Both the position numbers and the translations under genes were made by a program. Positions 61,733 through 64,000 of a stretch of DNA of 64,000 nucleotides are shown one piece after another. The notes under the pieces were generated by a model. The model had not been told where the DNA came from and made no database searches. It saw nothing but the letters and a program-made list of their open reading frames with translations. The stretch comes from Lachnospiraceae bacterium OM04-12BH (lineage in GTDB: Bacteria; Bacillota; Clostridia; Lachnospirales; Lachnospiraceae). The number at the start of each line of letters is the position of its first letter. The first letter of the stretch is position 1. Location: positions 1 to 64,000 of the forward strand of contig QULQ01000014.1 in NCBI GenBank assembly GCA_003490145.1. The letters run 5' to 3'.

Positions 61733-62824
61733 ATGAAAAAAATATTACATATAACGGAATGTCTGGGAAGTGGGGTTTTGAACTATATTAAAAATATATC
61801 AACATGGCAAGCAGCAGAATATGATGTATATGTGGCATATGCAACAAGACCAGAAACGCCAGAAAATTTTAGAGAACAATTTAATTCGAAAATTCATTTT
61901 ATCTTTGTAGAAGGTTTTACAAGAGAAATAGAGCCAAATAATGATTTAAGAGCTTTTTTTAATATTAAGAAAATCGTGAGAAGAATAAGACCAGATTTAA
62001 TTCATCTTCATTCGACAAAGGCAGGTGTTATAGGAAGATGGGCTATTAATTGTAATAAATTTAAGGTTTTATATTCTCCACATGCCTATAGTTTTTTAAT
62101 GATGAATTGTTCGAAAACTAAAAGAAACATGTATAAGTTGATTGAAAAAATCTCGGATAAGAAAAAATGTTTAACAATCACAGATATAGACGGTGAGTTA
62201 GAAGCAAGCAGACAGGTGACTAAACATGCAATATGCATTGCAAATGGAATTAACCCTGATGAAATGGATACTGTGATAACAAATGCTCAGAAATATAGAT
62301 GTAAAAAAAAGAAAAACAAGCCGGTTATTACAATGTTAGGTAAAATTGTTGAACAGAAAAATCCATATTTATTTAATGAACTTGCAAGTGAATTTAAGGA
62401 TATAAACTTTGTGTGGATAGGATCAGGGCCATTAAAGAATGTGTTAGATAGTCCAAATGTAACCATAACAGGATGGCTAAGTAGGGAAGAAGCTATTGCA
62501 AGAATTATGGATTCCGATATATTTCTTTTCCCTTCAGCTTGGGAATCATTAAGTATTGCATTAATGGAAGTAATGTATATAGGAAAGCCATGTATAGTTA
62601 GTGATGCTGATGGTAATAAGGATGTTATAAGAAATGGAAAGAATGGAATTGTATGTAAATGTAAATCGGAATATATAAATGCTATAAATGAATTATTATT
62701 GGATAGTAATAAGGCAATAGCATATGGGAAAGAGGCACGACAGGATATAATAAATAAGTACAATGTTTACTCTATGGAAAATGAATACAAAAAACTATTT
62801 CTTGATATTCATTTGAATTATTAG
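61733..62824 (+). CDS. Glycosyltransferase family 4
   Basis: A 363-residue GT-B enzyme. The N-terminal KKILHITECLGSGVLNYIKN is the acceptor-domain start; PDLIHLHSTKAGVIGRWAIN is typical of GT4; the nucleotide-sugar lobe has ITMLGKIVEQKNPYLFNELA, WIGSGPLKN and FLFPSAWESLSIALMEVMYI with the conserved Glu pair. It adds the second or later sugar of the repeat unit. It begins 1 bp after the sugar transferase stop region (ATG at 61733 follows GGAG). Confidence 0.9.
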   Translation: MKKILHITECLGSGVLNYIKNISTWQAAEYDVYVAYATRPETPENFREQFNSKIHFIFVEGFTREIEPNNDLRAFFNIKKIVRRIRPDLIHLHSTKAGVIGRWAINCNKFKVLYSPHAYSFLMMNCSKTKRNMYKLIEKISDKKKCLTITDIDGELEASRQVTKHAICIANGINPDEMDTVITNAQKYRCKKKKNKPVITMLGKIVEQKNPYLFNELASEFKDINFVWIGSGPLKNVLDSPNVTITGWLSREEAIARIMDSDIFLFPSAWESLSIALMEVMYIGKPCIVSDADGNKDVIRNGKNGIVCKCKSEYINAINELLLDSNKAIAYGKEARQDIINKYNVYSMENEYKKLFLDIHLNY

Positions 62825-62891
62825 TAATAAAAAAGTGGGTTTACAATGATTCTATTGGAGGATTGAATGAAAAAACAATGGAGATTCTAAA

Positions 62892-63728
62892 ATGTATAGT
62901 GAAAATGAAAAATTGAAGAAAGTACAGGTTGCGGAGAAAAAAATATTACAATATTTTGATGCCATATGTAATCAGTATGGATTATCATATTATATTTGTG
63001 GAGGAACATTATTAGGCGCAGTTAGAGAGGGAGGATTTATACAATGGGATGATGATGCTGATGTAATGATGCCACGAAAAGATTATGAGTGGCTAAGGGC
63101 ACATAAAAATGAAATCCTAAATGATAAATATAAATTATATGATTATACCGTAGATAATGATGCAATACCTAGAAGAATGCCTGAACTAAGGGATGAGACA
63201 ATAAAAGTTATATATCACCAAGGGAATAAAGAAAGAAAGCAATATGTTATGTTAGATATTTTTTTATTGGATGGAATGCCAAAAGGGAAAGTTGCAATTT
63301 TTTTTCATTATTATAAATGGCTTTTTTTGAGAATGCTTTTACAGTTATCATGGTATGACGAAACAGTAAATCAATATAAAGCTAATAGACCATTATGGGA
63401 AAGATGTATTATATGGATATTGAATAAAACAAGATTTAGACCATCTATTGATCAACGGGAAATTATGCTAAAGGAAGATAGGCTTTTAAAAAAGTATTCA
63501 TTAGATAATAGTGATTATGTATGTAGCTTATATGGTCCATTTAAGAAAAAGGAAATTTTACCTAGAAGTTTTTTTGAAGAAAAAATACGTTTATCATTTG
63601 AAGACATAGAGTTATGGGCTCCTAAAATGTATCATGAGGAACTAACACATTATTATGGTAATTACATGATACCACCTAATAATTTAAATGAAAGAGAACT
63701 GCATCACAGAATAGAAATTTGTGAATAA
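62892..63728 (+). CDS. licD: LicD-family phosphotransferase
   Basis: A 278-residue LicD protein. YYICGGTLLGAVREGGFIQW is the nucleotidyltransferase-like start, followed by DDDADVMMPRKDYEWL, whose Asp pair binds metal. LicD enzymes transfer phosphocholine or another polyol phosphate to cell-surface glycans. Presence here suggests that the polymer carries a phosphoryl substituent. The start is preceded by GGAG. Codon use is strongly AT-biased relative to the upstream operon. Confidence 0.88.
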   Translation: MYSENEKLKKVQVAEKKILQYFDAICNQYGLSYYICGGTLLGAVREGGFIQWDDDADVMMPRKDYEWLRAHKNEILNDKYKLYDYTVDNDAIPRRMPELRDETIKVIYHQGNKERKQYVMLDIFLLDGMPKGKVAIFFHYYKWLFLRMLLQLSWYDETVNQYKANRPLWERCIIWILNKTRFRPSIDQREIMLKEDRLLKKYSLDNSDYVCSLYGPFKKKEILPRSFFEEKIRLSFEDIELWAPKMYHEELTHYYGNYMIPPNNLNERELHHRIEICE

Positions 63729-63984
63729 AATGAAAACAAAGATTGAAAATGGTAAACTATACCAAAATCGCTAATAAGATATAAGAAAAGTTTCGCATAG
63801 GGAATCTAATCAATGATATTTGTATCTGCGGAAATGAATCATCTGAATATTAATTTTGGGTGGATGGTATAGCTAATAATACTGGGATACCTGTACGCTA
63901 AATTTACTAATACTGCAAAGTGTTTTGAATTAATTATATTAATAATGCTTTGTGACTGAGTGAAAAGAAAGGAATGGATAAAAA
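63729..63984. other. AT-rich gap without a recognisable gene
   Basis: No frame longer than a few dozen codons and no clear hairpin terminator is visible. It starts with a 14-codon open frame (MKTKIENGKLYQNR at 63730-63774), possibly a decayed gene end. Confidence 0.4.
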
Positions 63985-64000
63985 ATGAATATTGCATTAT
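63985..64000 (+). CDS. Start of a gene cut by the window end
   Basis: ATG at 63985 behind an AAAGGAATGG ribosome site encodes MNIAL and runs off the window. This beginning is common in IspD/TarI-type cytidylyltransferases (MNIALIxAGG), which would suit a LicD partner that needs CDP-activated polyols, but five codons cannot establish this. Confidence 0.4.

Overview
The window looks like a chromosomal segment of a gut Lachnospiraceae bacterium, probably Blautia or a close relative. This is inferred from protein character (CstA, YkvI-type carrier, class B sortase-like lipoprotein, LoaP-type antiterminator, split ThrE exporter, EFR1-type ferredoxin), moderate GC with strong AGGAGG-type ribosome sites, and the absence of outer-membrane or respiratory genes. 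No rRNA, tRNA or CRISPR array was seen.

Region 1 (1-7000) is a graveyard of mobile DNA. It holds the 3' end of a group II intron, a GNAT acetyltransferase, a frameshifted flavodoxin-ferredoxin, the tail of a serine recombinase, an intact RelB/PIN toxin-antitoxin pair, two inverted copies of a prophage tape-measure start, a TetR-SDR pair with a clear double operator, a 5' group II intron piece, a WYL regulator tail, an EEP-family phosphohydrolase, and a reverse-transcriptase fragment fused to a broken alpha/beta hydrolase.

Region 2 (7000-39900) is ordinary core metabolism. It runs: LacI-MATE; a class IV aminotransferase with a YkvI-like carrier and divergent LysR; CstA; xanthine phosphoribosyltransferase; a BMP/ABC nucleoside uptake operon that runs on into FtsH and CorA; a D-lactate dehydrogenase with a near-perfect Rex box; split ThrE; pyrBI; a nitroreductase; the folate operon folC-folE-folP-folBK; pheA; and the polyphosphate pair ppx-ppk1 followed by maf.

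Region 3 (39869-50691) is a beta-1,4-galactan / galacto-oligosaccharide locus like Bacillus gan. It has a GH42 beta-galactosidase, a binding lipoprotein with two permeases, a LacI regulator, a GH53 galactanase, and an unrecognised 616-residue protein with a small zinc-ribbon partner. A shared ATTGYGCAT motif recurs in the divergent promoter region and before GH53.

Region 4 (50700-64000) is an exopolysaccharide or capsule locus. A tyrosine recombinase gene at its head is enclosed by inverted 27-bp sites with recombinase-core architecture, and an outward promoter inside the segment currently points away from the polysaccharide genes. This suggests an invertible, phase-variable switch built like Salmonella Hin but with a tyrosine recombinase. 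Downstream are CpsB phosphatase, Wzz-type CpsC, BY-kinase CpsD, an Ig-like anchored protein, an LCP ligase, a lipoprotein with a sortase B fold whose catalytic residues are all replaced, a secreted protein, an Rpn nuclease, a LoaP antiterminator, a priming sugar transferase, a GT4 glycosyltransferase and LicD. From about 60.9 kb the DNA becomes clearly more AT-rich, as expected of a horizontally exchanged glycan-assembly block.
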